A stretch of DNA of 47,779 bases from Magnetospirillum sp. WYHS-4 (GTDB lineage Bacteria; Pseudomonadota; Alphaproteobacteria; Rhodospirillales; GLO-3). Made by a program: the position numbers and the translations under genes. The notes beneath the pieces are model-generated. The model made no database searches. It had not been told where the DNA came from and saw only the letters and a program-made list of their open reading frames with translations. The stretch is taken from assembly GCA_039908345.1 (NCBI GenBank), contig JAMOBD010000031.1:1-47779 (forward strand), given 5' to 3'. Shown piece after piece: positions 8,355-15,961 of this stretch (position 1 is the first letter of the stretch; the number at the start of each line of letters is the position of its first letter).

Positions 8355-8810
8355 ATGCTGACCTTGCTCGGCTCCGCCCTCGGCTTTCTCACCAGCCTGT
8401 TCCCCGATCTGCTCAAGCTCTTCCGCGAGCACCAGGACCGCAAGCACGAACTGGCCGTCATGGACCGTCAGATGGAAATGCAGCGGGCCGGTCACCAGCA
8501 GCGGCTGGAGGAGATCAACGTCCAGGCTGACATCGCCGAATCCCAGGCACTCTACCGATCCCTGCGCCCGACCGGGGTCAAGTGGGTGGATGCGCTGGCG
8601 GGATCGGTGCGCCCGGTCATCACCTACGCCTTCTTCACCCTGTTCGCCGCCGTGAAGGGCTCTGCCCTCTACCTGCTGATCGCCGTCGAGGGTGTCCTGC
8701 TGGCGCAGGCCTTGCCGCAGATATGGGATCCCGAGACCCAGGCTCTATTCGCCGCCGTGATGAGCTTCTGGTTCGGCGCGAGGTCCCTTGCCAAGTTCAG
8801 GGGGAAGTGA
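8355..8810 (+). CDS. Three-helix holin of the gene-transfer-agent type
   Basis: A 151-residue protein resembling the GTA_holin_3TM family (Pfam PF11351). Pattern: an N-terminal hydrophobic helix (about residues 2-20), a long charged coiled-coil-like helix (residues 22-65, rich in Lys, Glu, Gln, Arg), then the family's GSVRPVITYAFFTLFAAVKG segment and a last membrane helix near FAAVMSFWFGARSL. The start at 8355 is preferred over an in-frame upstream ATG at 8310, because 8310 falls in the terminator hairpin. The product likely releases the endolysin. It precedes the lysozyme gene by 3 bp. Confidence 0.75.
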   Translation: MLTLLGSALGFLTSLFPDLLKLFREHQDRKHELAVMDRQMEMQRAGHQQRLEEINVQADIAESQALYRSLRPTGVKWVDALAGSVRPVITYAFFTLFAAVKGSALYLLIAVEGVLLAQALPQIWDPETQALFAAVMSFWFGARSLAKFRGK

Positions 8811-8813
8811 GCC

Positions 8814-9263
8814 ATGCGCCACGTCACCGACCAGGGGCTGGCGCTGATCAAGCGCTTCGAGGGCTTCAGCGCCACGCCCTACATCTGCCCGGCCGGATGG
8901 TGGACCATCGGCTTCGGCGCCATCCACGGCCTCGATGGCCTGCCCGTCACCGCCACCACCCCGCCGGTTACCGAGGAGGAGGCCGAGACCCTGTTGCGGC
9001 GCGACGTCGCCGTCGCCGAACGGGCCGTCCTGCGGCTGATCACGGTGCCGCTCTCCGACGGGCGATACGATGCGGTCGCCTCCTTCGCCTTCAACCTGGG
9101 CGGTGGGGCGCTGCAGCGCTCGACCCTGCGCCGCAAGGTCAACCGCGACGAGCACGGCGACGTCCCGGACGAGTTCCGTCGCTGGGTTTGGGGCGGAGGC
9201 CGTAAGCTGCCAGGGCTCGTGAGGAGAAGGAAGGCGGAGGCGGAGATGCATCTCGCTGAATGA
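8814..9263 (+). CDS. Phage lysozyme (GH24 endolysin)
   Basis: A 149-residue T4-type lysozyme that cuts peptidoglycan during lysis. The catalytic triad of the family is visible as Glu16, Cys25 and Thr31 (E-8-C-5-T), with Cys in place of the T4 Asp, a substitution known from phage P1 Lyz. WTIGFG follows the active site, and VASFAFNLGGGALQRSTL is the usual C-terminal substrate-binding helix. There is no signal peptide or signal-anchor helix at the N-terminus, so export should depend on the holins encoded just upstream. The overlapping ribosome binding site GGGGAAGTGAGCC lies at the end of the holin gene. Confidence 0.9.
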   Translation: MRHVTDQGLALIKRFEGFSATPYICPAGWWTIGFGAIHGLDGLPVTATTPPVTEEEAETLLRRDVAVAERAVLRLITVPLSDGRYDAVASFAFNLGGGALQRSTLRRKVNRDEHGDVPDEFRRWVWGGGRKLPGLVRRRKAEAEMHLAE

Positions 9264-9290
9264 GGCGGACGGTCACCTGATCTCGATGCC

Positions 9291-9326
9291 GCGGCCGACC
9301 GGGGATATCCTCCCCCGGTCGGCCGC
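9291..9326 (+). terminator. Strong hairpin closing the prophage lysis cassette
   Basis: A perfect 14-bp GC-rich stem (GCGGCCGACCGGGG with its complement) with an 8-base loop lies 27 bp after the lysozyme stop and is followed by TCTT. It lacks a long T run, so it may act as a rho-independent terminator of modest quality or as an RNA-stabilising structure. Confidence 0.5.
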
Positions 9327-9620
9327 TCTTCGCATTTCCGGCCCGCGTATGAGGCAGGCCATTGGCGGGCTCCGAATGGGATCGCCACCATCCCCGCCGC
9401 TGCCCTTGATCCGTCCCCGCCGACGGCGTCTCCGGCACTCCCCGCGCTTCGTCCCATCGGCCGGGTCCGGGTCCCCGTTTTCCTCGATCCATCGTAGCCA
9501 TGGATATCGTCGATGTCTCTCCTGGAAATGGAAACCAAAGTTCCCTCCTTGGACGGTGACATTTTCGGTTCACTACATACGCAGCATCCGGGGCCCACAT
9601 CCAACTCCGCAGTTCTTGAT
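9327..9620. other. Intergenic stretch at the prophage/operon boundary
   Basis: About 290 bases lie between the prophage lysis hairpin and the terminator of the molybdoenzyme operon. I see no protein family in any frame and no copy of the tRNA-Ser 3' end. The right prophage attachment site may lie here, but no direct repeat was found in the window. Confidence 0.4.
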
Positions 9621-9656
9621 AAAAAGACACCCCCCAGGGGAGATTTCTGGGGGGTG
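9621..9656 (-). terminator. Rho-independent terminator of the molybdoenzyme operon
   Basis: Read on the minus strand, a perfect 10-bp stem (CACCCCCCAG with CTGGGGGGTG) with a 9-base loop is followed by TCTTTTTATC. It lies about 90 bp past the gamma-subunit stop and is well placed to end the leftward operon. Confidence 0.85.
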
Positions 9657-9748
9657 AAGTTTGTTCCGCTTCCATCGATTGGACTTGAGGAGGAAGTAGG
9701 CCGGCGGGTGTTTCGATGGAAAAGGGGCACCCGTCGACCCGGGGGAGT

Positions 9749-10471
9749 TCAGAATCTGAGTTCCTGCCATTCCACGGTGACCGCCTTGAAGCCGTCGCGC
9801 TCGCCGTTGCGACCGTTCCAGATGGCGAAGGCGACGGGATAGACAGTGCCCTTGCCGCCCTTGCCGAAGGTGACGGCATCCGTGCCGGCGGGAGCCAGTT
9901 CCCGGCGGATGACCACCGTCCACTGGCCCTTGGCGTAACGGCCGGAGGCCTTGACCGTGGCTGCCGGATTGGGCGTCAGGGTGCCGGTGCCGTTGGCCAG
10001 CAGGTTGGCCCCGCCGTTGGTCGTCGCATTCCAGTGCCAGACGTCGACATGGCGCCCCTCGCCACCCATGAGAATATTCGTTCGGGTATCACCGTCCGAG
10101 GCGAACTGGACGGCGGCGCCATCGACGAACCTGCCCGGACCACGCGCGGCGTCGGCGCCATCGTCCTTCCAGCGCAGCCGGAACAGCAGATCCTTGCCGC
10201 TGCGCGCCGCCTGGACGGTGACGCGCGTGGTGACCGCCTCCCCCTGGATCGCCGGATGGATGGAAGGCGCGGTGGTCAGTTCGATCTCGGTCGCCGGCAC
10301 CTTCGCCCAGGCGGCGGCATCGACATCGCGTTCGCCCAGCGGCTCCTCGACGGTAGCCACTGGGACGCCCGCGGGCTTGGTCTCGGCGGTCAGGGCCGGC
10401 ACCGGCGCCGTCAAGGCGACGAATGCCAGACCGGCCCAAAGAAGGGCAAAGCGGCGAAGCGGGAAGGTCAT
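9749..10471 (-). CDS. Type II molybdoenzyme gamma subunit (haem-binding)
   Basis: A 240-residue secreted protein of the ethylbenzene-dehydrogenase/DMS-dehydrogenase gamma type, which binds one b-type haem and passes electrons from the iron-sulfur subunit. It has a signal peptide (residues about 1-29, FALLWAGLAFVALTAPVPALTAE). Family segments include KDLLFRLRWKDDGAD, the DGAAVQFA strand, VDVWHWNATTNGG and the end-piece VYPVAFAIWNGRNGERDG. The start overlaps the end of the chaperone gene (ATGA). It is the last gene before the terminator. It appears intact, unlike alpha and beta. The substrate cannot be told from this subunit. Confidence 0.85.
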   Translation of the reverse strand: MTFPLRRFALLWAGLAFVALTAPVPALTAETKPAGVPVATVEEPLGERDVDAAAWAKVPATEIELTTAPSIHPAIQGEAVTTRVTVQAARSGKDLLFRLRWKDDGADAARGPGRFVDGAAVQFASDGDTRTNILMGGEGRHVDVWHWNATTNGGANLLANGTGTLTPNPAATVKASGRYAKGQWTVVIRRELAPAGTDAVTFGKGGKGTVYPVAFAIWNGRNGERDGFKAVTVEWQELRF

Positions 10472-11097
10472 GGTCTTGCTCCTTCGACAAGGGCTTCCGC
10501 GGCGACGCCCGGCGGCGATGGCGCGGAACCGAGGGCGGCTTCGAGGTCATCAAGATGGCCGGAAACGAGGCGGTCGAGCCAGCCCGCCAGGCGGCGGTAA
10601 TCCGAGGCCAGGCCCCGCCGGTCCATCCGGGTGCAGAGTTCGGGAACCCAGCGCGCCAGATGGCGGGCCAGGAAATCGCGCTGGGCCAGACGGAACGGCG
10701 AGGCGTCGCGTCCGTCCGCCCGCGCCTTTTCCTCCAGGACTAGCAGATGGCCCATGAATTCCAGTTCGGCGGACAGGTGGTCTGGAAAGTCGCGCGTCTC
10801 GCCGCTCAGGCGCAGGCCGAAGAAATGGTAGAAGCGCAGCAAATCCTCCTGGATACCCTCGCGCCCCTCCTTGTCGAGGCAGAGCCCTTCGTAGAGGGGC
10901 ACGCCCCCGGTCTCGAAGGAGGCCAGGTATTCGGCCTCGCGCTCTTCCGGGGAAAGGCGATCCAGCGTCGCCTCCAGGCGCGCCTGGCCGATGGACGCCC
11001 AGAAGGCCGCTTCCGGGTAATCGAAGGCCCGGGCCAGGATTTGGTAGATCCTGGCCAGCGCCGTCGTGTCCGCCAAGGCTTGCCGCGCGCCGCTCAT
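10468..11097 (-). CDS. TorD-family chaperone (delta subunit) of the molybdoenzyme
   Basis: A 209-residue helical protein of the TorD/NarJ/DdhD group, which helps insert the molybdenum cofactor into the catalytic subunit and is not part of the mature enzyme. Visible family features are ARIYQILARAFDYP at the N-terminus, the YEGLCLDKEGREG segment, and DHLSAELEFMGHLLVLEEKA, which carries the conserved E-F-M core. The start at 11097 overlaps the native stop of the beta gene (ATGA). Because of the frameshift in beta, the present sequence joins beta and this gene in one frame, but the independent start and family boundaries show they are two genes. Confidence 0.8.
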   Translation of the reverse strand: MSGARQALADTTALARIYQILARAFDYPEAAFWASIGQARLEATLDRLSPEEREAEYLASFETGGVPLYEGLCLDKEGREGIQEDLLRFYHFFGLRLSGETRDFPDHLSAELEFMGHLLVLEEKARADGRDASPFRLAQRDFLARHLARWVPELCTRMDRRGLASDYRRLAGWLDRLVSGHLDDLEAALGSAPSPPGVAAEALVEGARP

Positions 11098-12039
11098 ATC
11101 TTGAACCTGTCGGCCGAGGTGTAGCCGATGAGAAGGTCGGTCAATTCCGACGGCTTGGCCTCGCGGCGCTTCTGCATTTCCGTTCCCAGGGTCTTCAGGC
11201 TCGATGGGAATGCGGGGCTTGTCGCCCAGGCGCCCATCCTCCTCGAAAAGCGGCGGCGTGGTGTTGATCGGCGGCACGTAGAAGACATTGGGCTTGGTGC
11301 CGTATTCGGCGTGCAGCGGCAGGGCCACCTTCCATTTGTCGACCAGCTTGTACACCGGGCCGTCCTTGTCATCGCGGTAGCTGACGAAACGGATGCGGCC
11401 GACGCACTGCGCCGAACAAGCCGGGATCGTCCCCTTCTCGACGCGGGGGTAGCAGCCGATGCATTTCTCCGAGGTATTGGTCTTGGTATTGAAGAAGACC
11501 TTGCCGTAGGGACAGGCCTGAACGCAGTACTGATAGCCCCGGCAGCGCTCCTGGTCGACCACCACCAGACCGTCCTCGGGCCGCTTGTAGATGGCTTGGC
11601 GCGGACAGCCGGCCAGACAGGCCGGATTGGAACAGTGGTTGCAGATACGCGGCAGGTAGAAATAGTGATTGTTGGGGAACTCGCCCTGCCCCTCGTCCTC
11701 GTCCCAGTTGGGGCCCCAGGTCGGTTTCTGGTCGGGCACGACGCGATCGCCCTTGCCGTCCAGCAACACCTCCTGGAAGTTATATTCCCATACGCCGCCA
11801 TAGTCTTCCCGGGGCGGTATCCGGCCGTCGGGGCGCAGATTGGCGGCCGCGTCGAAGCCGCCGCCCTTCTGCTCCCAGTTCTTGGGGTAGCCCTTGCCGG
11901 GGCGGGTTTCCACGTTGTTCCAATACATGTACTCGCGGCCGTCGCGGTTGGTCCACAGCTGCTTGCAGGCCATGGTGCAAGTGTGGCAGCCGATGCATTT
12001 GTTGAGGTCGAACACGAAGGCCAGTTGCCGATTCGCCAT
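11094..12039 (-). pseudogene. Type II molybdoenzyme beta subunit (iron-sulfur), frameshifted near C-terminus
   Basis: The reading frame from 12039 encodes a NarH/DdhB-like electron-transfer subunit with four cysteine clusters: CIGCHTCTMAC, CNHCSNPACLAGC, CRGYQYCVQAC and CIGCYP with CSAQC. These hold one 3Fe-4S and three 4Fe-4S centres in the family. At about 11196-11205 the frame breaks after KPRIPIE. The native end (LKTLGTEMQKRREAKPSE, then LLIGYTSADRFKI) is in another frame and stops at 11094-11096, overlapping the chaperone start. The span is 946 bases, one extra or two missing. The ribosome binding site AAGGAG overlaps the alpha stop. Apart from the last 35 or so residues the protein looks complete; a sequencing error cannot be ruled out. 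Confidence 0.75.
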
Positions 12040-12269
12040 GGGACCTACTCCTTGACCTTTTCGATGTCGACCGTCGTCTCATAGAAGATGCGGTTCGGAT
12101 TGAAGCCGCCGGAGGCGTACTTGATGTGGCCGTAGCCGCCCACCAGCTCCAGAGGGTTGATAAGTTCGGCGTTGATCATGTTGTAGTGGGTCATCTTGTT
12201 GTAGAGGTACTGCTCCCAGCCGTGCTCGGAGAAAACCTGGTCCTCCGGCAGCGCCGGCCAGCAGGGGAT

Positions 12270-13285
12270 TCCCAAGGGTGGCGAAATCTGATTCAAGATA
12301 GGGGCTGGTGAAGGAGGCCAGCCTCTATGACAGCACCTCTTTCCAAGGATCTTCGCAAACGGCTGGTGTCTGCGGTCGAGAATGGCCAATCCCGGAGGGC
12401 GGCGGCCGGACGGTTCGGGGTAGCGGTATCGACGGCGGTCAAGTGGGTGAACCAATGGCGCCGGGAGGGTCGTATTGAGGCGAGGCCCCTGGGGGGTGAC
12501 CGGCATTCGCATCGTATGGAGGCCCATGCCGAGGAAATCCTGGCGCTGATAACAGAGACGCCGGATATGACCTTGGCCGAGATCGCCGGCCACCTGGAGA
12601 AAGCTCATGGGCTCCATGTTGCCCAGAGCACGGTCTGGCGCCTTCTGGACCGCCACGACCAGACGTTCAAAAAAAACCGCGCACGCAAGCGAACAGCAAC
12701 GGCCTGACGTCCGGCGGCGGCGCGAAGCCTGGTTCGAACTTCAACCGGATTTTGAGCTCGAGCGCCTTGTGTTCATCGACGAGACCGGCGCCAGCACCAA
12801 GATGGCCCGGCTGCGTGGCCGAGCACCGCGTGGCGAACGCTGCCGCGCCCCCATACCTCACGGCCACTGGAAGACCACCACCTTCGTCGGCGCTCTCCGG
12901 TTGGAGGGCATGACGGCGCCGATGGTCCTGGACGGCGCGATGAACGGCCCCGCCTTCCTGGCATATGTGGAACAGGTTCTGGTGCCGACCCTGTCGCCGG
13001 GCGACATCGTCGTCATGGACAATCTGCCTGCCCACAAACCGACATCCGTGCGCGAGGCCATCGAGGCGGCAGGTGCCGAGCTGCGCTTCCTGCCGCCCTA
13101 CAGCCCCGACTTCAACCCTATCGAGATGGCCTTCTCCAAACTCAAGAGCTTCCTCAAGAAAACGGCCGCCCGAACCAAGGACGATCTATGGGACGCCATC
13201 GGTCGCGGCATCGATACCTTTACCCAGGCCGAGTGCCAAGCCTACTTCGCTGCTGCCGGTTATGATCGCGATTGAGCGGAAAATG
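12270..13285 (+). mobile_element. IS630-family insertion sequence
   Basis: The element interrupts the alpha-subunit gene and carries one DDE transposase read in two frames. The two flanks read as the same alpha gene on the minus strand. Imperfect inverted repeats can be aligned at 12281-12295 and 13263-13277 (9 of 15 matching). The exact ends and the TA target duplication expected of IS630 could not be confirmed, so the borders are good only to about 15 bases. Confidence 0.75.
12327..13275 (+). CDS. IS630-family transposase, two overlapping frames joined at an A8 tract
   Basis: The N-terminal frame (12327-12707) has a helix-turn-helix of the IS630 type ([20 protein letters not shown]) and a second DNA-binding part. 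The C-terminal frame ends at 13275 and has the DDE catalytic core: Asp in [10 protein letters not shown], Asp in [10 protein letters not shown] and Glu in [11 protein letters not shown]. The frames meet at eight A residues (12669-12676). Adding one A by transcriptional slippage, or a +1 shift, gives [13 protein letters not shown], the usual joint in the family. This is a known expression control in IS elements, so the gene may be functional. AAGGAGG precedes the start by 8 bases. Confidence 0.85.
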
Positions 13286-15080
13286 CTCTCGCCGATGTCA
13301 TTGAAGATCCGCACCATGTCGCCGTCCTTGATGCCCTTCTTCGCCATCGCCTTCGGATTGAGGCAGACATCCGGCTCGCCGCGCTGATGGCGCAGCAGCC
13401 ATTTCTCGTTGCGGCACCATGAATGGATGCCCCAGCGGGTGTGCGGCGAGTTGGTCTTGAAGGGGAAGCGCTTCGGGCCGATGTGGCCACCCTTGACCTG
13501 GGGCTTCGGGACCGTCGCATCGAAGCGCTGGAACCAATCATGATCCACGTAGAACTGCAGCCGCCCGGTCAAGGTTCCGTAAGGCTTCTTGTCGGAGACG
13601 TTCATCGTGAAGGGACGGTAGGGCTTGTCCTTGGGCACCGGCCCCGTCTTGCCGGCCTCCGGGCCGACGGCGACGAAGCCACTCTTCATCACTTCCTCGT
13701 AGGTGCCGGGACCGAGCGCCTTGGATTTCTCCATGACGAAGCGCAACGCGGCCTCGTCCGATTCGACGGCGCCGTTCATGGTGAAGTCGTCGTAGATGGT
13801 GTTGAAGTCGATGGCGCTCTTGATCTCCGGATCCTCGACCCGGGTGACGCCGCGCGCCCTGGCCCGCTCCTGGATCTTCTTGGCCAGCGCCACGTTGATC
13901 TGCCAGTCCGTCTTGCGCTCGTACATCGGCTTGACCGGCTGCCCGAAAGCGTGGATGAAGCGCGTCACCGATGTCTCGCGGATGTCCAGCTTCTGCTGCT
14001 CGGGTGCGGCGGGCAGCACGATGTCGGCGTACATGGCGCCTGAATTGAGGCGGAAATCCACCACCACCAGCAGCTCGCAGCGCTTGAGGAAGTTCTCCGC
14101 CAAGTGCTGGTAGCCGACGGAGGTGGCGAAGAGGTTGATGCCGCCGTTGATGTAGACCACCGGGTCCTTGATGGATTGCCACTTGGGCATCCAGCCCTTG
14201 GCCTCGGACTCCTTGCGCAAGGTCTCCATGTCGTCGACGCCGAAGCCGATCTGCTCCTTCAGCTGGGTGTCGTCGTAATAGGCCTTGGTGCGCCGGTACT
14301 GCTCTCCCCAAACCCACTGGGCCAGCACCATGGAGACGCTGCGGCCGGGGTTGTCCTTCACCCGGCCCAGTTCGGCGTTGCCCTCCAGCCGCCAGCCCTC
14401 GTAGGTGGTGTCGATGGAGCCGGTGGTGCCGTGGTGGCCGATCAGGGTGAGGATCAGGATCTTCAGCCGTCCGCACTGGAAGCCGTCCATGTGCTTCTGG
14501 TTGTTATAGCCGTCGAGGATGCGCAAGGCCTTGCATTCGGCGATCCAGCCGGCCAGCTTGCGCACCACGGAGGGATGCACGCCGGTGGCCGCCTGTGTGG
14601 CCTCGGGCGTGTAGGGAGCGATGGCGGCCTTGAGCCGCTCGAAGACGGTGGTGACCTTGACGCCCTCGGCGTCGAAGGTACCTTCCAGGGCGGGATCGAC
14701 CTCGCCCAGCTTCAGGGTCTTGTCCTTGGAACCCATGCTGCCCGGCGCCGGCACCGCCTTGCCGGTCTTGGTGTCCCACACATAGAAGACCTGATCGTTG
14801 CCGTCCGCCTTGAAGTCCTTCTCGCGCAGGAACTTGCCGTTGTCGAGGCGCACCAGGAAGGGTAGATCCGTCTGCTCCTTGAGGTAATCCGCCTTGTAGT
14901 GCCTGCCGGCGATCAGCAGGTTGACGATTGCCGCCGCAAGATGGGAGTCGGTGCCCATCTTCACCGGCACGAACAGGTCTGCATGGACCGACGACGGATT
15001 GTAGTCGGCGGAGAGCCGTCGCCGAATCCAGCACCGTGGTGGCCGAACGATTCATGACCTCCCCCGCCATATCGGTCGCC

Positions 15081-15118
15081 TTATTCAACATTTTCATTGA
15101 ATAACGGCGGCGCGTCAA
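15081..15118 (-). promoter_or_regulatory. Promoter with overlapping inverted repeat upstream of the alpha gene
   Basis: A perfect inverted repeat, TTATTCAA-N8-TTGAATAA (15081-15104), lies in a locally AT-rich gap between the ArsR-rhodanese gene and the alpha start. On the minus strand TTGACG (15118-15113) and GAAAAT (15095-15090), 17 bases apart, could be the -35 and -10 boxes, so the -10 sits between the arms. The ATTC/GAAT ends recall operators of ArsR-family sulfur sensors, though the spacing differs. Binding by the neighbouring regulator is inferred. Confidence 0.6.
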
Positions 15119-15185
15119 TAGCGCACTACGAGGCGGCGCGAAAAAAGCCTTCGCGCATGGAATATTGTTTAATGATGACATATGG

Positions 15186-15851
15186 TTACGGCGTGACCTC
15201 GACCGGCAACCCCTGGGATCGCCATTCCGGGAAGCCCTGCTCCAGGCGGCGTGCGCGGTAGCCCTTCTTGCGCAACAAGGCGACCGCGTCGTAGGCGAAC
15301 AGGCAGTATTCGCCCCGGCAATAGGCGACGATCTCCACGTTCTTCGGCAGGTCCTTGAGCCGGCGCATCAGCGCCCGGATCGGCAGGTTGACGGCCCCCG
15401 CGATGTGGCCGGACTGGAATTCGTCCTCGGGACGGACATCGAGGACCAGCACCTCATGGTCCCGCATGCGCTGCATCAGTTCCAGGCGGGATACCGGCTC
15501 CATGCCGTCGCGGTCCTTGAGATAGCCGTCGACGAGGTTCTGGATCTCCTGGCGGTGGCGTCGCCCCGTCACTCGCAACGCCTCCATCAGGGGGAGGATA
15601 TCCTCGCCCGACAGTCGATAGAGAATCTGGGTGCCGTTGCGCCGCGTCGAAACCATGCCGGCTTGGCGCAGGTGCTGGAGATGTTGCGACGCGCTGGCCA
15701 CGGACATGGAGGCCGCCTCCGCCAGGCGCTCGACGCTTCGCTCGCCCTGGGCCAAGATATCGAGAAGATAGACCCGGTGAGGGCTCGCCAGCGCCTTGCC
15801 GACGGCCGCGAACTCATCCAGCAGGATCTGCTTCTCGCGCGAACGGGCCAT
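15186..15851 (-). CDS. ArsR-family transcriptional regulator fused to a rhodanese domain
   Basis: A 221-residue two-domain regulator. Residues about 10-95 are an ArsR winged helix: ASPHRVYLLDILAQGERSV, then the recognition helix MSVASASQHLQHLRQAGMV and the wing NGTQILYRL. Residues about 115-215 are a rhodanese domain with the DVRPEDEFQSGHIAGAVNLP core and an active loop CRGEYC whose first cysteine could form a persulfide. Fusions of this type are thought to sense sulfur species or act with sulfur transfer. The gene is co-directional with the molybdoenzyme operon, about 130 bp upstream of the alpha start, with an inverted repeat in between. It appears intact. Confidence 0.85.
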   Translation of the reverse strand: MARSREKQILLDEFAAVGKALASPHRVYLLDILAQGERSVERLAEAASMSVASASQHLQHLRQAGMVSTRRNGTQILYRLSGEDILPLMEALRVTGRRHRQEIQNLVDGYLKDRDGMEPVSRLELMQRMRDHEVLVLDVRPEDEFQSGHIAGAVNLPIRALMRRLKDLPKNVEIVAYCRGEYCLFAYDAVALLRKKGYRARRLEQGFPEWRSQGLPVEVTP

Positions 15852-15916
15852 GTCCGGATGCCCACCACTCTCCCGCCGGACGGTCTCCGGCGCTCACGTC
15901 GCCCGCGATAGCATAT

Positions 15917-15954
15917 CCGCCGCCGGATCGTGAAGAGGAAAAATCCGGCGGCGG
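15917..15954 (-). terminator. Hairpin downstream of the FecR/PKD gene
   Basis: A perfect 12-bp stem (CCGCCGCCGGAT with ATCCGGCGGCGG) with a 14-base loop begins 7 bp past the stop of the leftward FecR/PKD gene. No T run follows, so it is only a likely transcript end. Confidence 0.45.
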
Positions 15955-15961
15955 TTCACCC

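Larger units (their letters stand above)
12045..15055 (-). pseudogene. Type II DMSO-reductase-family molybdoenzyme alpha subunit, deleted and IS-interrupted
   Basis: Three pieces of one catalytic-subunit gene remain. At 15055 an ATG ([12 protein letters not shown]) starts about 15 codons. The frame then jumps at about 15010-15030 to a body that reads [22 protein letters not shown] and on to [13 protein letters not shown] near 13290. After the IS630 element the C-terminus resumes ([19 protein letters not shown], ending TVDIEKVKE at 12045). The body is typical of the ethylbenzene/DMS/selenate/chlorate group ([35 protein letters not shown]). About 300 residues are missing at the N-terminal side, including the region that in the family holds the first 4Fe-4S cluster and the molybdenum-ligating aspartate. 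The enzyme cannot be made in active form. Confidence 0.85.

Noticed and set aside
9513-9842. Small rightward gene before the gamma subunit
   Set aside because: It runs over the terminator hairpin and the antisense of the gamma gene, with no similarity or binding site.
10468-12039. A genuine beta-chaperone fusion protein
   Set aside because: The family-typical beta C-terminus is present in another frame and overlaps the chaperone start, so the join is a frameshift artefact.
12262-13290. Exact IS630 ends with TA duplication
   Set aside because: No TA duplication could be identified at the junctions and the terminal repeats are weak, so only approximate borders are given.
14504-15181. 225-codon minus-strand frame at the start of the alpha gene
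   Set aside because: Only the first codons after 15055 are likely real; after the deletion junction it is an off-frame reading of the alpha body.
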